A stretch of 64,000 nt of DNA. Origin: Tyto alba (taxonomy: Eukaryota > Chordata > Aves > Strigiformes > Tytonidae). A program made the translations under genes and the position numbers. The notes below the pieces were generated by a model that worked only from the letters and a program-made list of their open reading frames with translations, was not told the origin of the DNA and searched no databases. The stretch is from the NCBI RefSeq assembly GCF_018691265.1, contig NW_024881313.1, positions 3,402,501 to 3,466,500 on the forward strand, given 5' to 3'. Shown here one piece after another: positions 1-12,300 of this stretch; the first letter of the stretch is position 1, and the number at the start of each line of letters is the position of its first letter.

Positions 1-239
1 ATCTGGCAAAACTGAAGCACAAGTTATGCGCCCAAGAAAATACAAATAGAAGAATAAGATAACATATGAGGACCGAGGCAGAATGCAATTGCAATATAGA
101 CCTCGGACTACAGTGCTACACCAAGGTCAGGCTTGTCTCAACTATTTGACATAAAACCTGAACCACTAAACTGTCAAACATTCAAATATGACCTCATCAG
201 AGAGCCACAATCAATAACTCTCTTTATTGACCCCTTTAG
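1..239 (+). other. COLQ: COLQ intron, 3' end
   Basis: This is the tail of the COLQ intron that enters the window. A pyrimidine-rich acceptor ending CCCCTTTAG precedes the first visible exon. No repeat or other gene is seen. Confidence 0.85.
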
Positions 240-302
240 GGTGAAAAGGGAGAGTTGGGTGTGATGGGATTGCCAGGTACAAGAGGACCAATGGGCTCCA
301 AG
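240..302 (+). CDS. COLQ: COLQ collagen exon (window exon 1)
   Basis: A 63 bp exon encodes seven Gly-X-Y triplets, from GEKGELG to GPMGSK. It lies between acceptor CCCTTTAG and donor AAG|GTTTGT. It starts and ends in phase 0 and matches the human stretch that ends GPMGSK. Confidence 0.95.
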
Positions 303-3300
303 GTTTGTTAACCAAACACTGCGTTTTCAGACATTGGTTTCTAATGCTCTGCTGACAGCTGCTTCCCCCATGAATCTGCTGGAAAGCATTTATGAAGATA
401 TACCTTTTCTAATACAGCTAAAAAGATATGTTCTTCTTCAAGCAAGAGTATGTTTTCTGGCTGGGCTTGGCTGTGTTTTTTGGCTTTTCATAAAAATGCT
501 TTGGTATAAATTATTGTAATGCAAAAAAATATTTTAAAGGCAAAACTCATATATAATTTTATCCTACTCGAAAACTGGAGTTATTAAGTATACCTGCAGC
601 ATTAAATCATGACTGCGATGTTTTCTACCCACCTCATAAGACTGTGGAGATCATTTTGGTCCTCTACTAAAAATATGCGTATGTACTGACAGTTGGATAG
701 TAAGCACAATTTAGTCTGGATATTCTAGTATCTGCACATCATTATTTATAGCATAGCCTCTGCATTTACAAATTTAAATCACAACATTTTAAGGTACTTG
801 AAAAAAATTACATAATCAGTTTATTCAAATAAAGAACTAGAAAGAAGAACTGAAGGCTGTTTGTTGTATGTTTCTTAAAGAGAAACTCAGTTTTATAATA
901 ATCTTCACATTAGAAGATTATATAAGTATAATTTAAGGATGTTCCACAGAAAGGAAAGAAAAAAAAAAAAAACAGAAGAGGAAGATTATTACTAAAATTA
1001 TTTTAGATTATTAATTGTGACATCCAATGCTTTATTCACTTTCTGTTACATTTTATTTCCCTTGTTTCAATTTTAAAGCAATATCAAACTTGCTGGCTTT
1101 ACCTGGCTTTTTCACATTGGCTTTTGGGCTGCGTTGTCTTGCCTTTAATTCACATTTCATAGTTCTGTTTCAGTGCAATTTTAGAAGCTATAAATATTCA
1201 TTTGCATTTACAAGTCGATGCAATTAACTGTTTGTGCTTCATTCTTTTTTTTTTCACTTTAAAGTTTGAAAGTCCGGCTTCTTGGGTGATCTTGAAAGCA
1301 AGAAGCATTAAAATATCTATCATTCCCTTTAGGGTTTTCCTGGAACTAGAGGAGAAAAGGTCAGTGTGACAATAGAATAATGTATACTTTAACAATTGGC
1401 AACAGTTGTGTAAAAAAAGTAATTGTAAAAATGAGACTGAATTTTGATGGAGCGAGGTCCCACTGAGAAATTAAAACAAACATTGAGAAGGAGCAGTCTT
1501 GTGGCTTGGGCTGGGATGCTGAAGAAGTGAGTTTTACAACTCGTCTTCTTGTGAACAAGTTACTACAGTGCATCTCACTACAGTTTCCCCATCTGTAGAA
1601 TAGGTATAGTAATCCTTAATTGTTGGTCTGGTTTATTTAGGCTCTATACACTTTGGCACACAGACAGTTTGTGCTGTAAGTCCTTACAGTGGGACCTGAA
1701 CTTGGATGAAGACAACTGGGGGAAAAAAAATCAAGTTTGGAAGTATTATGTCCAGGAAAGCATGTATTTAAAGTCATTATCTGGGGAGAATGAGTCCCTT
1801 TTCCTAGGAGCCTTACTCTTAATTCTGTAATAATATCAATTAAAATAATAAGGAAACATTTTAATGTATCTACCATATACCTCACTGAAGATATTACTGT
1901 ATTCTGCGTGACTCCAAATAATGCCTCGTCTAGGAGAAATATTTTTTGTTTCTTCGGAAAATGGTACTAATTAAACTGCTGTCACCCTCTTATCTCTCTC
2001 CAGGGATCCAGAGGTGACAGGGGTGACAAAGGAGTCAAAGGAGACCAGGTAATTTTCTTTTCCAAAGGGCTGTGAGCTTTAGCTGAGCGTGCACGTGAGG
2101 ACTAATGTACTAATAGCAAAAAAAAACCCAGAAGCAGTGTGAAGGAGCTTGGAGGCATCTTCGTGTGAGGGGAGGAGTGGCAAGGGAAGGCAGTGGTCCT
2201 TCCTGGTGGGCAGGCAGGGGGGCAGCCTCCGTGTCCGTGTGCCTCCCAGCCCCAGCGCAGTTGATGAGGAGGACAGGGGGATTGCCCTGGAGATAACCTC
2301 AGTCTCTCTCAGCCCGTGCAGTGCAGAACCACAGCAGCTTGCCAGAATGCTTTTAGCTGGTGACACAATAATGCTGGGAGAGGGAGAAAAGTGGGGTTCG
2401 TGGCTTGGGGGTTCTTTTAACTAAGAAAGGAAAAGTAAACTGCTTTTAATGTAAATGAAAAAATGCCATTGCCAAAGGCAGGCTCACAATTGGGATGTTC
2501 TTGCCAGAGGAGAGGAAGCAGGCAGTGGAGAATCAGACAGAGGAGTAGTGTTGTTGTACAAGGGGCTTTACAGTAAGATTTTGCTTAGAACTTTCCACCT
2601 ACACATTCACCTGCAGTGCTAAATCACAGTGTGGGGTTTTTTAACTGGTATCACTACATGGAACTTGGGTTTTTTTCCTTCCAAGGAAGGTGCTGCTTTG
2701 ACAAAGATGACTCCACATTTTTTGATGGTTTTTCTCATTTTACTTTATAGGGAGAAATAGGCTTGCCTGGAATGCTGGGACAAAAAGTAAGTGGGCGTGA
2801 TGTGTTGGGGAGTTGTGTTAAATAGGGTTAATGAGTGGCTTCAGGGGTATCCTGGAAAGTATAAGACATCGAAGGTCTTGCTTGACTCAAAGACCAACAC
2901 TTCTTGGACTTGATCAAATTCTTTAGGCTTTTTAGCTTAGGCAAAAACTCTGAGATTTAATTGTTTGCTGCTTCTCTTTTTTCCCCAGAATATTGTCTTA
3001 GTCATAATCTTCCTCCTGTTTAACATATTCAAACTTTTCATTATAGATTCACAACTGTCCTAATTGTTTGGGTTGTATTCACTTGAAGCTAATAAATATT
3101 TCCTTCTTGATACTGTGAATCACAATGGCACTACTATAAACAACAATGTTAACCCGGACCAGTTCTTATGTCATCGTTATTCTGTACTTGAAAAACAATC
3201 ATAATTCAGATGTTGGCTTATGGATGGGAAGCAGAAAAGAGGATAATTTTATGACATAATCACATCTTATCTCTGAAATTAGGATAAGGAAATAGTGATT

Positions 3301-6300
3301 GCTTCTAAGGAGGCTAGAAGATGAGTGAATTCATCTCCCTTTCCCTGAGTTGATTTTATTACACATACAGCTTAACAGCAAAGCAAGGTATTGCCAAGGG
3401 GTCAGAGAGTTTTGCCAGCCTTGACCTCTCCAAGTCCCTGAGCATTTTTCTGATCTCTCCATATGACCTCCTTTTTAGGCAATTATTTTTCAGGGAAATG
3501 TGGGTAAATTGTAAGAGATGTTCTTCACTTTATTCATCTTTTAAAATATTTTATAGTCATTTTGGATTTCTAAGACAGAAATGCTGACAGCATTTTCTAG
3601 AGGAATAATGTGAATGAGAGCACTGTCCGTGTGCTGTCTTGTACAAGGCAGGTATAACCACGTACTTACATCCTGCTTCCTTCCCTCTGCACCCACCAAG
3701 GGAGAGATGGGCCCGAAGGGACAATCTGGAGTACCAGGACACAGAGGACCTATAGGAAGACCTGGAAAACGAGGCAAACAAGTAGGACCACAGTGTTTCC
3801 TCTTTCCGTGATTCGTGGCTTCTATGTGGTCGTCGCGTCCGACCCTGTGGTCTGTGCTCTTGTGGTATCATGCATTTTATCACACAGGGAGAGGACAGAA
3901 GCCTTGAAACACCTCACATGCATGCACAGGCTACACAGAAGTTAAAACTTCAGTTTTAGGGCTGGAGCCTTGTCTGTAACACTCATCTCCCTGTCCGTGC
4001 AGCATGGGGAAAGTTGTATTTTTCCTGGCTTAGTAACAAACTCATTACCAAGTAAACACTCATTGCTGGTAAACAACTTGAGCAGACCTTGAACACCTCC
4101 TTTGAATCCAAAGCAACACAGAGCCATGGTCCCAGCCCCACCTGATGGCTAGAGAGTCGGCATGAGGTCCAGGTCTCAGACATCATGGAATGTAACGCCG
4201 TGGTGCCCTACACTTTGTAGATCCCAACCCTGAAGCTGACTTAGGGACCAGGGCTGCTCGATTTACGGGCAGATTGCAATGGCAAGTGGGATATATCCAA
4301 AGTTCAGTACATTTAGGCCTGTCCAGGTGCCATCCTCTGCCTCTTGCAAAAACAAGTTTCTGGGATGAGCAAAGGAAGGTTTGTAGGAAACCACTGGCTT
4401 TCTGGGGCTCTGAATGAGGAAAGGATTGCTGTGAAAGCTATAAAAACTACTTCATCCTCAGCTCAGGGCCGAGAGGCAGTGTCAGCATCTTGCAAAGGAG
4501 GTCCCATTGCCTGTCCATAAATTTTCTCCCTGGCTCACCAATGCAAAGAGCTACATTAGTGCTAGCAAAACCACTGCCTGTGTGCACTGGCAGTAGCTAT
4601 ACACTAAGAATGGTATACTGTAATGGATTAAACTGGTATTTGGTCTATGGCAAGGAAAGCCACTGGACTGTACATCCAAACCTCAGTCCTGTATTACATT
4701 GTAATACACTCCTGGTTTCTAGCACATGCACTGTGTGTGCATCCAGTGTCCATTCAGGCTCTGTCCTTGCTGCCAGGCCCGCCTGGAAGATGTTTTCTGT
4801 CCACACCATCCCATTTGGTTGAGTCAGGCTTTGCCCAAGCCGAAATGTTGCTCAACACACATCAGCTTGAGGAGCCACAAGGCCTTGAAGATGTCTGATA
4901 CACAGTGCAAAGAACCAAAGCACTGAAACACCTTCTCTGTTTCTCTCGTTTCCTCTGTTAACACTAAACCAAGATTGATTTGCTAGACTGGATATTTATA
5001 TGGGGTTTCTCGCCATAGTACTGCATGCCAGAGACAGATTCTTCAGTTCCGAGAAAGGTCAGGAAGGCACATAGTGACCTTAAGAGATGGTAATCTTGTA
5101 TGGAAGTTGTTCAGGAATGGGATGGTTGACAAATGATCCTTATTCAGAGCTCAAAATAATTACGCTGGCAGAGCTGTTTTTTCCGACTTTCAGATGAATT
5201 TTAAAGACAAGGAATTTTGTGTAAATTTGATATTGGCTCCTCCACTGTAGCATTTTCCAAGAAGGAGGTAGCAATATTGGTATAGTTACCTGTTCAAGTC
5301 ACCAAATGGGCCTCTCTTTGTATTTACTTTAAGCAATTATATTGGGGGTACAAATGAGACCAGTTCCTCATGCTCTGAATTGTCACCTGCAGAATTTTTT
5401 TCTTTCCACTGACTAACAGGGAGAGGAATATGTTCTTGCTACACCGACATTAGTGTTAAGGTACCTCTGCTCAGATATGGGAGCCTGTAGATGCTGTGGC
5501 TAATGGGCCACAAATGAAAGTATTTCATTTGCCATCTGCTTATGCCCAGCATTGCAAACAGAGGCAGATGCCTGCTTCACTGTTGCTTTCATGTCACATT
5601 AGCTAATATCTGAAGTGAAAGAATAGCTAGTGGGGCTAAAATTAAAAGTTGGAGGTTAGGGAGAGAATAATAGGTCACCAAGTAAGGAAAGTTTGTGCGA
5701 TGTAAGTCTGCTAGATGACCTAAAATAAGTATTTTTTGTGTGTCCTTGATTTGCTGTTTGGTGGGGTTTTTTGTAAATTCTGCTCATCTGTCCTGCCAAA
5801 GTAATATGCACATAATAGCTTTCCATAGCATAAGGCAAAGAGAAGATGCAGCACCTGCAGATCAACTTGAACTTAGTGGACTCCTTACTTGACCTTAGAC
5901 ATTTTGTCACATTACACAGCATCTTAATTAAAAAGTGATGACATAAGGCATGTCATAATTTAAGGCAACAATCAGTGTGACTGAAAGAACTGTATTTTGG
6001 CCCTGAATTAGGATTTCCAGGACCAAGGTGTAGCACACAAACCCCTTTCTGGTGCCCTGGAAGCCTTTTCAGCATTGATCTTCTACATGAAAACTGGGTT
6101 TCCCTCTCTGTAATTGGCGAACTAGCTATTTATTTTCTTCTTTTCTAATCTTTTGAAAAAACTTGAGAGTGGCATTTTAAGTCTCTGTGGGTCTGGCTGC
6201 TGCCTTTAAGTGCTGTAGCTGTCTGGCTGTTTGTTCAGCTGAGAGGATAGTTTCCATCAACATGGGGCTGTTTCCTGTGTCTTGATCCAGCTGGCATCCC

Positions 6301-9300
6301 TAGAAAAAAGCAGCTAAATTAGGAAGGTGTCACTTCCACTTCCATTTTGAGATACGTCTTGATCATGTCACTGACTTCTTCAGCTCTCCCCTACCCCTGA
6401 GGCAGGCTCTTCCTAAAAGGTGGCCAGGAGGTGGGAGTCACAAGTCACAGCCTCACTGTCCTCTAACTGAGACATAGCATCCAAAGCTTTGTAACTTGAG
6501 AATTGACCCTAAGGAGCAAGTTTCGGGTTTCATCTTGATAAAGAGGAATGACTTAGGGCTTTAGATAATGTTACTCTGAAAGAAAGGAGAGGAATATAAA
6601 TGTTGTCCACAGGAAAATCTTCTCTGAATGCCATGGGTGCACATGAAAAGAAACAAGGCAAAAATATGTAATTGTTATGCCATTATTATTTAATCTATCT
6701 GTGCTAACCAAGAGAGCATTAAGCAATCATTCCTCCAAAGCAGGAGACACAGAAAACAGCTTATTTTCATGCAGTACATGTCCAACTGGTGCTGGCTTGC
6801 CTCTGACAGATTGCCCTTGTGTGGGGGAAAGAGATTTCCCACAGACTTCTTCGGGGCTACAAAATCCTGGTCTGCTAGTTCTATGTTGCACAATATAAGA
6901 AGGAATTAGGGATCAGCATCACTGACATTCACATAAATCCTGGAATGTTTTGATGGCACAGAGCTTACCTAATAGGATTAAACAAAGCAAATATTCAATT
7001 AGTCCTTTATGGGCCACGGCAAAATCAACCTTCCTCTATTGAAATGGTGCAAGTGACATTTAAACATATCCATGGGATACAACATATTATGTAATAACAG
7101 AATATTTTAGCATGTATTACTATTTATGCTTCATTACTCTGAAATTAGACATGCAACCACTTATCATGTGCCCATGAATGCACATTAACCTGGAATTACA
7201 TCATCTTCAGGGAATTAATCCCCTTTGTCATTAAAAGAAAGCTTACATAGTACATATTTTTGTTATGTTAAATAATGTATGATGTTACATAAAAATCAAA
7301 TCAGATATTTTAACTTTAAGCTATATAATACACTTCTGAAATATAAAGCTGAGAAATCCAAGCCTTGGAGAGTATACGAGCAGGAAGATAAACATAGTTA
7401 TTTTTAATAAGTGTCACCATATTAAATTCAGGAGCAAAAATAGGAAGGTGAACAGTTCTAGGGTGAAACTTTCAAATACCTGAGGGTATGGCTGCACAAA
7501 CAAGCTCTCAGGAGGCAAATTAGGGCTGCTTTTACAAAATATTAGCTATTGTATGGTAGCTGTGTGTAAGCTCATCTCTCACAGGTAATTTTACAGCGTT
7601 TTTGACTGAGTGATAAGGTATGAGGGACACCATTTGTCAGCATGGTGTTAGAAGCTAGCTTGCACTTTGTAAAGCCAAGCCCTTGCTTGCCTTGCAATGA
7701 TTTGTTAACATAGCTACCTCCGTGGTGAAAGCCAAGGAGATACAGGAGTCCAGGCACCTAAAGTACTTCTGAAAACAGTGTGGGCCTCAAAGTCATTACT
7801 GCGATTCTGAAAGTCTGCACCCTAAGGCTGGGAAACGACACTGTGGAAGCCCTTGCCATCTCCTTAGTGAATTTGCTTTTTTTTCCCCCAGTGTGTGTTA
7901 GTGCAGTAACTAAGGATTTCCAGAGTCAGCTATTTCAGCACCACCAGCCCTTTCTTTCTGAGCTGCACTGACTTTTAGAGACCTACCAGGGGTAAAAAGG
8001 CATCCTTAAAGAAAGGTTATCAAATGATTGAAGTCAGAGCAGGGTGATACCTGACTCCACATAGAGCAAATCTCTGGGGCTGTTCACATTTAGGAGCAGA
8101 AGTCCTGCCTGGACATGCTTTTCTGTCTCCACGTAGAAGAGGACAGCACCTCTCCCCTGGGGTGGTGACAATGAAGCTCATGCTGCCTGCTTCTAGTGGC
8201 AAATGTCTTGGCTTCCTTGAAAGGGAAGCCAGTGCTAGCTGGAAGAGACTGTGTGGTATTAATAGTTTAGCAAATAAATGGATGTCTCCTCTCTCCTAGG
8301 GACTAAAGGGAGACATTGGACCTGCGGGTATCATGGGTCCACCTGGAAGGCCTGGTCCTTCTGGCCAGCCAGGTCCCCCTGGACCTTCAGGATCAGGTAA
8401 GCAGGAGATCAAGTGATCTCTTAAACAGTGTCCTTGCTCCCCAGCCCCTCCTGACTCATCACATACACCTACGTGTTCCCCTTCACAAAAAGTGCTGCAG
8501 GGCTTCATTTGCTTCTTCACTGACAGCAAGGAGAGGATTTCTCCGGAAGGATGGTCATGCCACCCTTGTCCATTATAATGACTCTACACCTTACTTTAAA
8601 GCCTACATTATGGCTTCTGATGTTTCAAATAAAACCAAAAACATGGCCTATGTGCTTCCTGTGGCACTTTGGTAGATGGGGATGATGAAAAGCCATCTAG
8701 CAGCCTTGGAGGGACTAGTTAATCTCTATCATAAAAGGGCTGCTGCTTCTCCAGATATCCTGGCTGTCGTGGTTTGAGCCTGGTCAGCAGCCAACCACCA
8801 CGCAGCCACTCTCTCTCCCTTTTCTTCTGGCAATGAGAAGGGACAGAGAGCCAGGCTTGGGGTTAGAGATGGGACTGGGATGGGGAAAAATCCCCCTTTA
8901 TGGGCATGAGCAAAAGGCAGACTCGTTAGGGGAAGAAAAAAAAAGAACATACATTTATTACAGACACTAACAACACGTATCAGAATAGGACAGTGAGAAG
9001 CATTGCCACATCTTGAGAACACCTTCCCCCCACCCCTCCCTTCTTCCCGGGCTCAGCTCTGCTCCCGATATCTCTACCTCCTCCCCCAGCAGCACAGGGG
9101 CAGGGAATGGGGGGTGCAGTCAGCGCTGCCACTTCTTCCATCTTTGGTGGGGGGAGCTTCTGGAACTTGTTCCCCCTGCTCCATCGTGGTCCCCCTCTCA
9201 CAGGAGACAGTCCTCCACAAACTTTCTCCGACATGAGTCCCTCCCACAGGCTGCAGCGTTCCCCACACTGCTCTGTCGTGAGTCACCAACTTTCTCCGAC

Positions 9301-12300
9301 TGGATTCTCTCCCACGGCTGCAGCCCTTCCCGAGCTGCTCCGGCGTGGGACACCCCCGCATGCTGCAATCCTCCCAGCGCTGAATTACAGCAGCGGGGCT
9401 GCCTTTTCCCACAAGACCCCGGCCTTCTTTAGGCACAGTCACCTTGATCATCCATGCCAAGCACAGGCCATAAATCAATGTCTGCTCCACCGTAGATCTC
9501 CATGGGTGGCAGGGGGGGCCACCCTGCCGTCTCACCACAGGATACAGGGGGGTCTCTGCTCCGGCACACCTCCCCCCTCCTTTCTTCCTCCGTTCCTCCA
9601 CTGACCTTGGTGTTCACGCAGCTGCAGCAGCTCCTCCTCACCAGTCCCACTGCTCCTCACCACGTCCCTTCTTAAATACGTTATCGCAGAGGTGCAGCTG
9701 ATTGGCTCAATTTCCCAAACAGAAGTGGAGCTGGCTTGGAGCTGGGGGAGCTTCGAGAAGCTTCTCACAGGGGGCCGCCCCGACAGTCCCCTCCCCTGCC
9801 ACCAAAAAACCCCACCACTCACTCAACCCAGGACACTGGTTTACAGTGAAAGATCGTGATTTCTAATCAGCCAGAACATACTCACCCTGTGCAGCTCTGT
9901 AACAGAAAAACAGATGAGTCTCAAGTCACAATGGCATTAAGGAAAGAAGGGAAGAGAATGCAAGAGATAGGAGTCAGAGGGGAAAAAAAAGGCAGTGGAG
10001 AAAAACTGTCTCTTTAATTAAGTGCTGGAGATGTATGCTCACTGCAGTTGTGCATGTTGTAGAAATCACAAGAAAAGTCTTGTAACTGGTAATCATACAG
10101 CTTCAAAGCTATGCATGCACATGAACTCTGGGCAGCTTGTGGGACAAAGCATAGAAATGAAGGACAATACATGACCCACAATGGTCAGTGACAGCGAACC
10201 CTCAGGCAGGGTTTTCTCAACCCAGATATATACTAAAGTATCTGAAAAGAAAAGCAGACCCAGTTGGAAACCAGTTGTTGCTTCAAATGGACAACAGCTG
10301 CTTTTACTGCAGCCGATCTGTTCAATGTCCTCTTCAGTTTTGCTTTCCCTTTTTCTCCCCTTGCTTACATCAGTGGACAGGAGGTCTCTTCTTGTGGTGG
10401 TGTGGAAATGGTACATCTGTGAAGCTGGGGCATGCTTCAAGATCTTCACGTCTCCCATTATGAAACATGTATTTCATGTCTCCCATTATGAAACATCTTT
10501 GTCTTGAGTAAATTAGCTGGAAATTTTCAGAGGGCAGAATTTTCACCATGCCAATAGGAAGGCAGCCAGGATCTTGAGATTACTTTCTAAAGGCTTTATT
10601 CCATCCACAGAAAGTTTATGTGTCAGACTTGTTAATCTTTCTCCTCTAGAATATAAATTCTGATCCTAAAAGACTTTTCTGTAATGATGTCACTGCTTGC
10701 AGTATGAACATGTTGGCTCATAGTCTAATTCTCCAGAGTAGCACATCCTTGACAAAGTTTGAAAGTCAAAAGCAGTATTTAAAAAAAAATTTATTTGCAG
10801 GACTCCTGTGTTTCTAGCTGAGTTTACCTGTATAGAAACCTCTGAAATAGCATTGCTCAAGTGGTTGTACAAATGAACAAGTCCAACGCATGTTGGATGT
10901 ATACAGGGACCGACTCTACTAAAACTGGTGTACAGGTGGTGTAGAGCAATCTGTGTGTTCATCATGTCCTGAATTTCTGTAGCTTCAAACAGGCTGACAT
11001 TTGTTCAAGTAAATGGTCTTTCTCTGTAAAGTTGGTAGAAAAATTTTAAAAGCAATCTGAAATAATATGACTGTAGTACAAAACTTAAGTCTTTCTCCTG
11101 AAGTGCTGGAATTGGTGGTTCTGGTAATTCCTTTCCTCAGTTCCCAGTGGGAGATGTGCATATCTGAAAACTTAGGTAAATGCATATATCCACCTGACCT
11201 GTACTTTTTCCACTAAGGCTGTGTGTGTGTTTTCTGCATTAACTTCATCACAAGACAACCTGGTATCTTGCTTCCTAGGGCAATTTGCAATAGGACCAAA
11301 AGGGGAAAGAGGACTTCCAGGGCCTCCAGGGAGATGTCTCTGCAGATCCCCACAACATGTGAATAACCCACCATACGAGGAGTCTGTGTTTGGACACAGT
11401 TATCCAAAAGTCCCTGCGGTAAGCAGATTTTCTGAGAGAGCGTATGAGCGGTTCTTAAGTACTTTTATTGTAAGAGGTGGTCTACACACTAGTGTTTTGG
11501 ATTTAACAGGGCAGACATCTGTATGTGGGCAATGTGTGGTTTCTAGTTTCCAAAATCTCTGAGATCCAGTTGGTGAAGAAGAATTTGGTCTCATAACTAT
11601 TCTGTGTGATTGAGGTGCTGAAATGCAGCTCTTCCAAACCATCAGCAATGTAGCGGTGTTTAGAAACCTTTTTTCAAGCCTCTCTTCCGTCTCTTACTGT
11701 ACATATATAATCTGTTCTTTTTATTTCAGTAAATTGAAATATATTTCAGATTGGTCAGTGAATGTAGCATCTCTTTCTTGCTTATCTTTTACATCTTCTT
11801 CTGCAAAGTCAGTGATTTCAGAATTGAGTGTTTGAGTCAAGCATTTTGCATATACGATAGACCTTTCTCCCAAAGCACAGACCCTCTACCTTGAACCAAA
11901 AGGAGTCTCCACAAACCATGGGAGTCAGACTTCTGAGCTCCTGTCTGTAGACATACACTTTATACAGCTCATTTCAATTTCTAGCCTTCTTGAAAGCATT
12001 TTTATGAGAAAATTGGACAAAGTACTTTATAGGAAGAGTCGTTCATGGAAAGTGACCTAGCAATTTTTAATCTCTGGTTTCCTTGGTCTTTCTAAGTACT
12101 GTTTCTGTACTTTTCCTTCTGCTGTGCCCTGCCTTACCGCTCTGTGCATTGGAGCACTTAATCAGCAGTGAAAATGCTACCTTGTGGCTGTGCACCAGCA
12201 TAGCCCAGCCACTCCACTCGAGCAAGTGGGTATTGCTCCATGTCTGGTCGTCTCTGAATGACAATAAGCAGCAATTAGCTTTGTTAACTTTCCCAGCTGT

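Larger units (their letters stand above)
303..8299 (+). other. COLQ: COLQ introns between window exons 1 and 6
   Basis: Five introns of about 1.0, 0.6, 0.7, 0.9 and 4.5 kb. They are A+T-rich, with a short A-run near 960. An AT-rich segment at about 7000-7450 is rich in homeodomain-like TAAT cores. I see no gene, RNA or recognisable transposon. The short open frames here have no coding character. Confidence 0.6.
8397..11278 (+). other. COLQ: COLQ intron hosting the LTR
   Basis: Apart from the LTR, this 2.9 kb intron holds only unique sequence and a 28 bp tandem duplication near 10450-10496, in which GTCTCCCATTATGAAACAT occurs twice. No gene is seen. Confidence 0.65.

Noticed and set aside
9013..9601. 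Overlapping open frames of 139-175 codons on both strands
   Set aside because: They lie inside the solo LTR, whose GC-rich repeats keep frames open by chance. No retroviral protein motif is present.
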